Source: Macrostomum hystrix (taxonomy: Eukaryota > Platyhelminthes > Macrostomidae). Taken from it: a stretch of DNA of 64,000 bases. The notes below the pieces were generated by a model that was not told the DNA's origin, made no database searches, and worked only from the letters and a program-made list of their open reading frames with translations. A program made the translations under genes and the position numbers. Positions 54,302-64,000 of the stretch are shown here, one piece after another; positions within the stretch are counted from its first letter, which is position 1; the number at the start of each line of letters is the position of its first letter. Where the stretch lies: positions 496,001 to 560,000 of the forward strand of contig CATNEN010000032.1 of the NCBI GenBank assembly GCA_950097015.1, in the 5' to 3' direction.

Positions 54302-54770
54302 AGAGCTCCGCGAGTCGCTGGAGCTCTTGGGCGCCTCGGTGGTGGCGGCCAGGCAGGCCGAGATGCGCGCTGGCCTGAGCGAGTTCAGGGCTGATGGTGG
54401 CTGCCGAGCTGGCCGAGCTGAGGCTGGCAACGCGTCGGCTCGACCAGCTACAGCTCGCGGGCGTGAAAGTCTTCCAAAGCGATGAGCATGAGCATGAGCA
54501 TGAGCAGGGAGAGGTTTGTGATCGAAAATCTAATAATTAATTCAAGAGAAACTTCTGAACTTCTGCGCATCTCTGGTTGCGTCCCTGGTCCCGCCAATTC
54601 CGCAGGCGAACATCAACCAAACCTGCGAGCTGCTGGCAGGTGAGACCTGCAGTCGGCTAAGCGCGCTGCGACTCGGCGTCGATGGCAGCAGTGCCGCACA
54701 ACTGCTGGAGGTGCTGTTTAAGCTCGCGGCTGTGCGCTCGACGACATCCGTCCAGTTCGGACCGTGTCAA
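54302..54770 (+). pseudogene. frame-broken coiled-coil gene fragment, family unknown
   Basis: Two GC-rich exon-like blocks, 54302-54513 (acceptor ttccttag, donor gag/gtttgt) and 54606-54770 (acceptor ccgcag, donor caa/gtgatg). The first encodes ELRESLELLGASVVAARQAE, then loses frame at about 54395 (an extra base in a GG run) and continues in another frame as MVAAELAELRLATRRLDQLQ and a His-Glu repeat. The second encodes ANINQTCELLAGETCSRLSA and RLGVDGSSAAQLLEVLFKLA. Leu/Ala/Glu spacing suggests coiled coil. The break may be real or a sequencing error. The transposon and SINE lie immediately upstream, where earlier exons would be expected. Confidence 0.5.
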
Positions 54771-55380
54771 GTGATGATCAAGACGGCAGCATTCCCCACA
54801 GTCGCTCGACAAGCCAAATTGAAACGACGTCAACGTGTTTCGCTAACGACGAGGAACAACACAGACAGGTTTCACAGTTGAATGTTCCCGTTTCGCTCAT
54901 GCAGAGAACAACAGAATAGGACTTTTGTAATCCTTATCCTGGTCCTGTCGCTTCTTGTTGCTTTTTTGCCTGGTTGCTGCTGCTGACGCCAGAGCGTCTC
55001 GAGATCTCCTGGCTGGACCCTGAAAACCGAATCACCTGTGAAGGAAAAATCTGCTGACTGAACCGACTGCGTTTTCATTGCCTGCATTTCAAATCTAACA
55101 ATTAAGTAGTTGCATTAATTCTGAAAAAACTGCCATTTACCCTACTACGAGTAACAGGATTTTTTTAAGTAGTCTAATGACGAATTCCGCAACAATCTTC
55201 GAATCGTTACGGGACGACTTGAAGCGTGTGGTTGCTATTTTAATTTTGCATAATCGTTGAGGTTCAACCATAGAAAATTTAGTTTTTGCAGACTTGCTGC
55301 GTCCGTTTGTGTTTGCACGCTTTTCCAAAAAGCAAGCAAACAAAATAAAAACTAGCAACCTTGGCTTGAAGCCTTCTACA
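54771..55380. other. unassigned DNA
   Basis: Weak frames on both strands (a 71-codon minus frame with QQQQ at 54872-55087) without recognisable motifs. May contain the end of the coiled-coil gene and the promoter of the gene at 55381. Confidence 0.4.
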
Positions 55381-55854
55381 ATGCAACGCAAATCCTTGCA
55401 TCATAAGGTGCTCATGCCCCTGACACAAAGTCTGTTCTTCGCCACTAGCGGTGATACGCGCTTGATCTTCCGCCTGATCGAGTACAACATGCAGATTGTT
55501 GGCGATGTCGACGCCATGGTTGTGTCCGCATTGCAGACAGATCCGGAGCGGGAGGACTTCCGGCTGCGCTTAATAGTGACAGAGGAGGATTATCCGGTGC
55601 TGGACTCGTTCTCTCACCTGGAGAACAGCGGGGCCAGCTTCAATATGGAGGTTCTGGTCCTCCGCCGGCTGGACATTTCCAGCACGGTTGTCACCCGCCT
55701 AGTCGGCCCCGTGACTCTTTGCAACACTCGCAACGAGCGGGGCAGCGAGGCGTTCAACCACGACCTCACAGTGCAGATCGCGAAGACCATGGAGCAGAAA
55801 CACAATCATGGCCTGGCCGAAACCCTGCGAATGCTCAAGGTCAACTCTGAGTAA
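55381..55854 (+). CDS. unrecognised 157-residue protein
   Basis: Single-exon frame from ATG 55381; the frame is open 29 codons further upstream, but that part is AT-rich and non-protein-like while the codon bias turns GC-rich after the chosen start. No TM segment or signal peptide. The sequence looks like a compact soluble domain: HHKVLMPLTQSLFFATSGDT, RLIFRLIEYNMQIVGDVDAM, REDFRLRLIVTEEDYPVLDS, GASFNMEVLVLRRLDISSTV and a helical end (HDLTVQIAKTMEQKHNHGLA). An AAG/GTCAAC near the end could be a weak donor, so further exons are possible. I do not recognise a family. Confidence 0.65.
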   Translation: MQRKSLHHKVLMPLTQSLFFATSGDTRLIFRLIEYNMQIVGDVDAMVVSALQTDPEREDFRLRLIVTEEDYPVLDSFSHLENSGASFNMEVLVLRRLDISSTVVTRLVGPVTLCNTRNERGSEAFNHDLTVQIAKTMEQKHNHGLAETLRMLKVNSE

Positions 55855-56216
55855 ACTTCCGAAACGGGTCGTCAGGTTTTTTATTCCGTCTGTCTTAAAG
55901 TTTATTTGGCCCTCCTTTCTGCATCTCGACCCCCTTTTGTGTCGCTTCTGTTGTTAAATCCAAACCCGACACTAGACATATGTATTTCCTGTGGATAGCC
56001 AATTCCATCCAAGAACAAATATTGGCGACGCGGATGAATTATACGAGTGAATGCGGCAAGTGCATCGTTAACTAGAATGCATCGAACATGGAAACCGATA
56101 TAGACAGGATGGAATCCAATACGTACTTCTAGTTTTTGGCCTTCATCAGTTAGTTTTCAGATGACATTGTAGTTCAGATGACTCAGAGAGGGTTAAATGA
56201 CGCCCGCTTTCCCAAG

Positions 56217-57112
56217 AAAAGTCAGGCACAGCGTTGGAGTTTTTGAAAATCGCCGATGGCTCGGGGCGACGGACTCAGTGGCGGAAGCGGTGTGGAGTCA
56301 AGGCAGTCGGGACGCGGGTCACGGACTCCTCGCCCGATCGCCACGAAAACGTCAGGTTTGGCGCCAATTAAAGTCCAATCGCGGTCTAAAAGCAGCTGAC
56401 ACGGTAGCGAGAGATCTTTTGCTACGATCTGCCCTTGCACCTGCTGCCAATTTATCGCAGCCAATTCAAAATCCAATTTTCAGAAAATTAATGAATTTTC
56501 CCTGGCAATTGAGCCATTTCCCGCTTCCGCTCCTCTGCCTGACCACCTGCTCATCGAGCAGCTCCATCCCGATCGTCCACGCATTACGAGCCTCAACTTT
56601 AGCAGCCAAATTAGCATTGATTCTGAAGCAGGGGAGTCACAATCTAGCCAATTCACTGAACAAGCAAGGACTTCAACTCGAAAATGCTTGCTGGACAAGA
56701 CTGGGTTTATAAGCGGGATGTATGTATCGACAGATACAGTTCTGTCTACAAAGCGATTGCTACCACATTAGTTAGAGGACATTAGCAATAAATTGGCACT
56801 GATACATTAAGGCTCGCCTGGATGGGAGCTGCAACTGGTTTGTGTAAATTTAATTTCCGGACTTTTTTGTGAACAATTAATAAATATTAATGAATACTTT
56901 AATTATTTTCTCTCATATCATTTTCTAGAATTCGGTTGAAATCCGAAATTGATTTAGTTAAAAATCAGCATGGAAATTTTGAAGAATTGGGCCAACAAGA
57001 TAGACTTCGACCCATGAAAATCCCGAAAAACCTAACCCCTTTCCCTCACCGAGGAGCAGATACTTCTAAACCGGATGAAATCTGCGCACAATCTATTTTT
57101 GGAATTATTAAC
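56217..57112 (+). CDS. spliced gene of unknown family (internal exons)
   Basis: Three exon-like segments with intact borders and agreeing phases: 56217-56350 (acceptor cccaag, donor aac/gtcagg, phase 0 out), 56484-56719 (acceptor ttttcag, donor gat/gtatgt, phase 2 out) and 56929-57112 (acceptor ttttctag, donor aac/gtcagt, phase 0 out). They encode about 184 residues: SGTALEFLKIADGSGRRTQW, FSLAIEPFPASAPLPDHLLI, EQLHPDRPRITSLNFSS, TSTRKCLLDKTGFISG, IRLKSEIDLVKNQHGNFEEL, RPMKIPKNLTPFPHRGAD. The first and last exons are not established. Competing single-frame reads on both strands exist; a decayed retroelement is the main alternative. Confidence 0.45.
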
Positions 57113-58485
57113 GTCAGTCAATGAATTCCCTGCATCAGTTTTAGAAATATCGTGGAATCTGAGCCCCAGATAAATTAGCACTTGAGTTGAACAGAAACTA
57201 CGTCACTGCAGAAGCAGGTGTAAAAATAATCAAGTGAAGAATTTAATTGAATGACGTTACACCACCAAAGTCTGCCGAGAGACATACCTGATTTTGAAAA
57301 TCTGTCAAGTCCACGGCGGCATCGCTCCGCCTTGGTCTCTGTCTACGCGCAAAACCCATCATCCAAGAGGCGGCGTCGTGTTAGGGTGAGGTTTCAACGA
57401 TCATCGATGGTCTAGCGCTGTCTAGACTAAATTATAGATTCTTAAATGAATATAAATTTTCCTTCCAATTGCCCAGACTTATCCAGACGCTATGGATAAT
57501 TTAAACGTCGAGGTAGCGTGAAGGCGGTCGACATCTCTGTGCTCGGCCAGACTGGCAATCAGGGTCTCGCGGCGGGTCGAAACTATTTGTTGTTGCCATG
57601 ACCGAGTGATGCTAGGGGCCAAGTTTTGTGTTGCAAAACTAAATTATAGTTTATTTTAACTAAAGATTTTCTAGTATTGCTTCACTATACTAAATTATTC
57701 CGGAAATTGTATTTACAGATATTTGATAACGACCATCTCAAACAATAAAACTACTCATATTTGTTTTGTTCCACTTTAAATTTGCATTCTTGTGAATGAA
57801 GATGACTTTCTTAGCCAGTCTAAACGCGGTAAAATGCGCGTGCGTTTTAGGCGCGTAATACGCGCGTGTCAGTTGACTGGGTATTGATAACAGATAATAC
57901 TTTTTATGCTTTACCAGCAAAAGTACAGGAGCAAAAGGTCGTAATTTTGTTTGGAATAGGGACAAAGCAATTACGGCGCCAATAATCATATTGTTAAAAA
58001 AATAAAGCCGAGTTACCGAGTTTCAAAGGCAAATTAGGTATGCTTTAGCGCAACGTGTCGTGTAAAAATATCCTGTTGTCATTATTACATCGTAAATGTG
58101 TACTGTACATCTGATGAAATTATAAAAATCAAGTGCAACAAAAGCTAGTATTTTTGGAATGCTTAAAACGAAACCACAATAGATTAAAGCCGGCCGTCCG
58201 TGTCACTTTATTATTATCTTAAAAACCTTTAAGTAGCTTTAACTAGAACTTTGATTTACAGTTGTCGCGCCCTATTTAATTATGACTTCGATGCGAATTG
58301 GCTGCAGTAGAAAATAGGATATATAAACAACGAGCTGCATGGATCAGATCTAGAGTCAAAGCATATTAAGTTCATTGATATCAGCTCATTTTAAGACAAA
58401 AATTCAATAGCCTCGTGATTTTTTCATCTAAGAATTCACACAGTAGATTATAAATAGTTTGCGGCCGTATCAGGGGACATAGTGC
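57113..58485. other. AT-rich region with a GC-rich island
   Basis: A GC-rich island at 57295-57385 has an ATG-initiated frame (57251-57385, ending KRRRRVR before gtgagg) that could join in phase 0 to a 36-nt exon-like segment at 57477-57512. This may be part of the 56217 gene, a separate gene, or transposon debris. Nothing else is supported. Confidence 0.3.
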
Positions 58486-58952
58486 TCAGCCTGAGAAGTA
58501 AAAACCGCGGCTTGTTTGTTTATTTCGCGACTGCTGATGGTTGTGACGAGCTAGTTTAAAATATGTGTCCAGATAGTTAAATAGCGGGAGATACGATCGC
58601 TTTTCTGGCTTCTCTTCGATGAAAGGTGCTGAAATAATTTAGAGACGAAAGACCTGAATTCCGGTTACATTAAAATTTTAACGAGTTCAATTATTATAAT
58701 TAATATAGTAATAAAAAGGAAACTTCAAAGTGATTATATGAAAGCATTTTAAGCGTTCTCACCAGATTCCGCACTGCCAATGATATGTGGCTCTTCAAAG
58801 GAGCTCTGAAATTCGTTCCTACCAATACTAATTGGAGACGTAGTCGTGTAAATTGGTAGAACAATCAGTGTAGCGAGCATCAGTGTTGCTGCTAGGTGAA
58901 ATGGAAAAAGCCCAATCCTATTGAGCTTCACCTTCCTGCTCTGAGAATACAT
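58486..58952 (-). CDS. short secreted or type II membrane protein, two exons
   Basis: Exon 1 is 58952-58763 (ATG to a gtgaga donor, phase 1) and exon 2 is 58628-58486 (acceptor atttcag, phase-matched, ending TGA), giving 110 residues. Residues 1-18 are basic (MYSQSRKVKLNRIG) and residues about 19-35 are hydrophobic (HLAATLMLATLIVLPIY), a signal peptide with a long n-region or a signal anchor. The remainder has a Lys-Arg site (EEKPEKR) followed by SYLPLFNYLDTYFKLARHNH, an amphipathic helix, and ends RGFYFSG. The layout resembles a small peptide-hormone precursor, but no amidation signal or known peptide motif is present. Further exons cannot be excluded. Family unknown. Confidence 0.5.
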
Positions 58953-61900
58953 TATATCTTGCAATCTGAAAGAATCGCTAGAAACTTTAGAGCGAATAAA
59001 ACAGTGTGGCCCTGTGGAGACTGCGAAAAAAGTATGCTAGAAAATTTTCGGAACATTTATAGCCTAGCTTTACAAAGAAGTGCGTACGGTGTTTAATAGA
59101 AGACTTGATTTTAACAACAACAACAAATTAAATAAATAAATAAGAACTCACCCTTTAACAGTTCACAATTTTTTTAGCTAAAAAGACACTGAAAAAATGA
59201 ATTAGTGCTCTTCTAATAAAAATGAATGCCCTAGTTTACAATTATTTCACGCATGTGCTTTCTCGCTTCCAGGGCCAGGCCAACTGGAAAATAGTGTTCT
59301 AGCATTCATAGACATATTGATCTTCTTCTAGTTCTAGTGGTTCTTGCTTGCTTCTTGTGTATGTACTATGGCCTTTACCTTTAGAGGTAACCTTTAACTT
59401 TACATTCACTATATTTGAAGGACTGTTACTGACTTTAAGAATATAGTTTTTTACCTCTTTTTATGTAATGGGATCATTACCTTAAATCATTATTTAAGTA
59501 CTTCAGTTGTGTGACTTTCTTGTATTGCAATCCTTTATGCATGGAATTTAACCATTTTAGGTCATTATACTTTAGTTTCAATATAATAAGTTACTATATT
59601 ATACAGATTAAAGCTAGCAATATTACAAAACTACTTTGATGTAAAAACAATCACAATTGTATAATACCTAATAATATAACAACTCATAGGCCTAGGCCCT
59701 AGTAAATATTTGAAGACACTCCAGACTGCCTACATTGGGGATTCTAAATTCCTAGGTGTTTGGGACTTAAGACCTTCAAAAATTTGGGTCTATGATTCTG
59801 GATCCTAGACACTTCGTCATCTTACAACTTCATCATCTTACAACTTCGTCATCCACTTGGAAGGTAGGACACTTCGTCATCCAGCCAATTGGCATGCTTT
59901 AAAGTTTGGTCAGTTTGTCATCTACTAGGCCTAATAACAAGCAATCAAGTTCGTCATCAATAAAGTGAGGGTGGGGTGGTGGGGCAGAGGTGTGAACACA
60001 CTTCACACTCTAAATGGTCAAAAAATGTGTCAAAACTGATTTCATTATAAGAGTTGAAAGATGGGTACTAACACGATGTGAGGAGGGGTTGTTCTGTTCT
60101 TACTTTGAAAACTTTTGTTTTATAGATGACAAAGTGTCTATCAAGTCTAAGTCTCTTTGTCATCCACCCTCTAAGATATTGGACAGATTGTCATCTGGAT
60201 GACAAAGTTGTAAAATGACGAAGTGTTGAGGTACCTATGATGCTTTCTAGCTGGAAATTTGTTAGCCAACATGTGCTAGCTGACATTTTCTAGCCATTAG
60301 TAAAGTTTGAATTCAATAATAAGTGGCAATAAAAAGAAAATATTCAATGGAATACATTATTACTATTTTAAATTTGTTAGTTTGTTTCCATAAAAATGTG
60401 ACAAAAAATTCTCTATTTGAATTTCAGAATCATAATAAATAAGGTTTTAGAACCGATTCTAAAAACAGAATTGATAAAATGGAACATGATGAACCAAATC
60501 TGAAAATAAATTGGAAATATGATAAGCCTAATGCAGTTAGCTAGCAACCTTTGTTATAGGCTAGCAAACATTGGCTAGGAAATGGGTATCCCAAAAATTT
60601 CAATGCCATGTGCAAATTGTGGGGTAAGGTCTATTGACTGTTGATGGTATAAAGATAGACAGGATCAGGATGTCACATGATTCATAACAAAGGCACTTCT
60701 TTAGACTGTAGACAACTTGGAAACTCTTAATTCCTTGCTGTGGCATTGGGGACTCAAGCTATCAAGATTTTAATGCTATATGTGCATGTTGTGGGTGGTT
60801 GGGAGAGGGTTTCACTCTTAACCTGTTGAATCCCTGGAAAGTATTGAATTCTGATTGGCTGCAGTCTCCTTAGCTTTGCAAGTCCAGTTAAGTAGTGGGG
60901 CAAATAAGTCCCACTTCTCAAATGATGGCATGCTTAACCTGAAGCATCTTGCAGCTTAGCACCTTGGTGCTTAAACAGAAGCAGGTCATGAGAAAGAATA
61001 ACTGAAGGTGCAGCAAAGAGTCAACAAAGAGGCTACCCAGTTTATAAATTCTCCCCTTTAAAGAATCTCTAATGCAGTGAGTAACAGAAAGCCATGAAGA
61101 GTGATACCTATAATGCACATTATACAAATGTTATGGGAAGTCATAAGATTTTTTAGTTAGCAATATGGATACAAATAGGCTAGAGAAAAAAATTGGATAT
61201 ACAGATATAGAAAATTTTTGTTTATGACAGAACCTTATATAATTAAGTATGTTTAGGCAATTTGGATATTAATGCCACCAAAGTAATTTAAGGGCTAATT
61301 TTATAGAGATAATCATAGTATAAGTTTATCACATACTTAATGGTACTGTCTGAGTATTGTATTTAAGGATATCTGTACCTACATACATGCGCAACCTCCC
61401 AAATCTTAGCCGGCTGTGCGACTTAGTTTTTGCTCTATTTACGACTTAGTTTGCTCTCATTTGCTCTCTTTTTCTCTCCCCTTTTTCCTTTTCTTCACGC
61501 CTTCCTTTTTTGTCCCTTGGTCCCCCCTTTGATTTTTTTGCGCTTGGTCGATTGGTTTTTGCGACTTACCTTGCTTGGCCCTCGTTTCACCCAGCCAGTT
61601 CGGCCAGGTGTTGCGCATGTATGTATACCTAGCATATTTTAGTTATTCTGGTAGTGTATGAGGTTTTATAATAGTGTGTCTGGTCCCCTATTTAGTTATT
61701 GTAGTAGCATCTTTACTATTCTAGCCAAATTACTTCATCAAATATATGTATTTCTGAGCATGAGCTTTCCGAAAGTGTTGCCAATGATCACAAGGTTACA
61801 GCAATATTCTCTCTCTCTTAAGTCCTCTCAGTAGTCACCTCCATATGTTTTATATCTTTTTTAATACACTTCATACATGCCAATGTGACACCAACCCCTT

Positions 61901-62302
61901 GAAATATATACTAATTCAGGCCATGTACTCTAGCCCAAGGCAAATGAATGTTTACTTTTTTGGAACAAACATTCTATGGATTCCTCAAGTTATCAGTAAT
62001 GGGGTACACTAGTTGTTAGAAAGGGGTTCAAGTTTCAGTATTTATATGCAAGACCATCTCACAATGAACACAACAGTCACACAACAGTTTGAGGTCTCTA
62101 TTTGATTAGTTTTGTTAAACTTCTAGGAGCTGTTACTGATAAACTCGAATCTGGGTTTTCAACTAGTAAAGTTGTTCATTCATGCACAACCTCTTATTGC
62201 TAGCAACACTTACAAGCCTATTTGAAAATCTATGCTGATGAATTGTACAACAGATTAATTGTTAAATTATTGCAGCTCACAACCAGGTTATTGTTGCAAC
62301 CA
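58953..62302. other. long AT-rich region upstream of BTF3
   Basis: 3.3 kb without a convincing gene. It holds the inverted-repeat element at 59808-60226 and a C/T-rich stretch at 61440-61560. The 5' UTR exon(s) of BTF3 must be here; an acceptor (attgcag, 62276) precedes the BTF3 start. Confidence 0.5.
59808..60226. mobile_element. candidate MITE/foldback element with ~29-bp terminal inverted repeats
   Basis: Left end gacacttcgtcatcttacaa (continuing cttcatcatc) matches, inverted, the right end (60198-60226: gatgacaaagttgtaaaatg then acgaagtgt) with 3-4 mismatches in about 29 bp. The block cttcgtcatcc is repeated again inside both ends. Total 419 bp with no transposase. Target duplication not evident. 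Confidence 0.5.
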
Positions 62303-63121
62303 ATGGACCGGCAAGCCAAGATTGAGAAGCTAAAAGCTCAAGTAGACTCAGTTAGAATTGGCGGCAAAGGTTCCGCCAGGCGCAAGAGGAAGGTCATCCA
62401 CAAGAACACTGGCACTGACGATCGCAAGGTAGCATCGACGCTGAAGAAGCTGGCCGTTAGCTCTATTCCCGGCATCGAGGAGGTGAACATGTTTCGTGAC
62501 AATGGCGAAGTGATTCACTTCAACAATCCGAAGGTGCAGGCCTCCCTGCAGGCCAACACTTTTGCCATCACTGGCCAGTCTGAGGTCAAGGGCCTGGCTG
62601 AGTTGTTGCCGACCATTTGGAACCAGCTCGGGCCGCAGAATTTCGCCAATCTCAAGACACTGGCTTCGAAGCTAGGTAAAACTTTAAATTTCTAATTGGA
62701 AATTAGTTCTGTCAGATTGGGACTCAGTGCTGTCAGATTGGGACTGAGTTCTGTCAGATTGAGACTGAGTTCTTTCAGATTGGGACTGAGTTCTGTCAGA
62801 TTGGGACTGATTTCTGTCAGATTGGGACTGATTTCTGTCAGATTGGGACTGAGTTCTGTCAGATTGGGACACTTTAGGCTTACTTGTATGGATGCATTTT
62901 GCGCGCCTAGTCTTTGTCGCCATTGTTTTTTGGGTGGATAAACTACAAACTATAATTATTACTTACTAAGTCTAACACTTGCTGTTTCTTCAGGCGCCAG
63001 CGCCCCGAAGGCCGTCGGCGAAGCTGCCGACGACAAAGAAGCTACGACGGGCGCCGCCGATCAGGACGAAGTGCCGGAGCTGGTTGGCAACTTCGACGAC
63101 GCGTCAGCCAAAGCCGAGTGA
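62303..63121 (+). CDS. BTF3: BTF3 / nascent polypeptide-associated complex subunit beta
   Basis: NAC beta pairs with NAC alpha at the ribosomal exit tunnel and shields nascent chains from mistargeting. Two exons, 62303-62675 and 62994-63121, joined within a Gly codon (phase 1), encode 166 residues, the usual length. The start [14 protein letters not shown] is followed by the ribosome-binding basic motif ([15 protein letters not shown]), the NAC domain ([40 protein letters not shown]) and an acidic tail ending [14 protein letters not shown]. The intron holds a 21-bp repeat. Confidence 0.95.
62700..62870. repeat. 21-bp minisatellite (BTF3 intron)
   Basis: Eight copies of gattgggactgagttctgtc plus a. 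Starts about 25 bp after the donor at 62676 and fills the first half of the 318-bp intron. Confidence 0.95.
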
Positions 63122-64000
63122 AAAAATGTCCCGCTCTAAATAGCAACTTAAAAGGGACACATAAGCCTTGATGGTAATAAGTTTATTTGATAGACACAAT
63201 TTTACTTAGTGTGCATATTGAAAGCTTTTTCTACCATTAAAACGCGTTAAACTTTTGGCGCTTTAGCTGCTGTGCCGCTGGTAATAGCCGAGTTTCGGAC
63301 CGATTGAAAATTGAAAGTGGTGACTAGTACGTGTCTTGCTCTGCCGCTGCATAGTTTCGGAGACAGGTGCAAGAAAGCTTAGGAAGTGTGTCCTGCAGGG
63401 TGGAGTTTGTGCTTAAGCCAATGAGACCGTCAGTAGCTAGTAGTTCAGCTTTTGCCATTCGCTCTTCCTCGTTTTCATCTCCAACATTGCGCGCCAACAG
63501 GCCGCCATTTGACTGTTGATTGTGTCTTTTGTGTTTTGTACCACCGTGTTTTTGCCGGTCGATTGTAATAAAAAGCAGGTGAAAAAAAATGAAAAAAAAG
63601 AATAACTTTTTGGAAATAGAATCTGTTATTGGCTTTTTTGCGATTTCGTCTTTTTCGATATATTTAAATACGCTTAATTTGCAAGGCAATTACGAGTACA
63701 ATATGTTTGAACAGATGTTGATGAATCGAAATATTACGAGCGTATTTAGGGCTAAGAAGTGCTGCCTCGTTGTAAAGGCCAGGCCAAAGTAATAGAGTTA
63801 GTTGAGATGTCTCGGAGCCCCTGCACGGTTGATGAATCTGGTGCTGGCGATACTAGTGCTTTAATTCAATACGTAATTTCTTACACGTTTGCACACATTC
63901 CAAAAGTTTCAATTAATATATAGCAAAAATCCGCATTCAGCTAGTGCATAAAATGAAAAAAAAATTTCTCTGCGACAACTAGTCAACTGATAAATTGCGA
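63122..64000. other. 3' flank of BTF3; possible minus-strand exon
   Basis: A minus-strand frame (about 63515-63324) encodes GGLLARNVGDENEEERMAKA and ELLATDGLIGLSTNSTLQDT before a stop. AATAAA on that strand lies at 63187-63182. It could be the terminal exon of a gene converging on BTF3, but no clear acceptor or upstream exon is visible. The rest is AT-rich. Confidence 0.3.

Noticed and set aside
56222-56476. Minus-strand frame resembling the end of a retropepsin domain (QLLLDRDWTLIGAKPDV)
   Set aside because: The likeness is short, no catalytic DTG/DSG is upstream, and phase-consistent exons on the plus strand explain the same region better.

Overview
The window looks like nuclear DNA of an invertebrate animal. 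Genes are split by GT-AG introns, AATAAA signals follow several stop codons, tRNA-derived SINEs and Tc1/mariner elements are scattered through it, and the proteins are metazoan orthologues, including a ZFYVE1/DFCP1-type protein and a SNX5/6-type sorting nexin. Exons are GC-rich and the surrounding DNA is AT-rich. I cannot fix the phylum; a flatworm or other lophotrochozoan with compact genes and abundant minisatellites would fit. No bacterial operon, CRISPR array, rRNA or intact tRNA gene is visible.

Layout. 1-8223 (-): 3'-truncated AP-1 mu adaptin gene whose introns hold minisatellites. 10417-14649 (+): OXA1L-type mitochondrial insertase, a multipass protein with a probable mitochondrial presequence, and DPH3. 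16678-22448 (-): ZFYVE1, six exons with all introns in phase 0. 25246-26779 (+): a membrane-anchored protein with a possible degenerate JmjC/cupin-like fold. 27484-28245 (-): RING-finger protein. 31977-36012 (+): SNX5/6 sorting nexin. 37503-37940 (-): small two-TM protein. 38368-39135: a complete but internally deleted Tc1/mariner element. 39833-51736 (-): METTL1, syntaxin-5, MPG (3-methyladenine glycosylase) and UPRT in a row on one strand. 53409-54770: a decayed Tc1 transposase, a SINE and a frame-broken coiled-coil gene. 55381-57112 (+): two unassigned genes. 58486-58952 (-): a short two-exon gene for a secreted or membrane-anchored protein. 62303-63121 (+): BTF3/NAC-beta.

The most striking property is the tandem repeats. 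About twenty arrays with unrelated unit sequences (16 to 44 bp) occupy the window. Many sit inside introns and almost fill them, running to within about 10-40 nt of the splice sites (AP1M1 intron 4, ZFYVE1 introns 1-3, the last SNX intron, the BTF3 intron). Most of the long open frames in these arrays are by-products of repeat units without stop codons, not genes.

Functionally the recognised genes are a housekeeping mix: endosome/Golgi trafficking (AP-1 mu, SNX5/6, syntaxin-5, ZFYVE1), mitochondrial membrane biogenesis (OXA1L), translation and RNA modification (DPH3, METTL1, BTF3), base excision repair (MPG) and pyrimidine salvage (UPRT). They do not form one pathway. Several additional spliced frames (45450-45752, 52331-52473, 56217-57112, 58486-58952) were assembled by hand from splice signals and phase agreement and are less certain than the named genes. 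All family calls rest on motif recognition by eye; no search was run.
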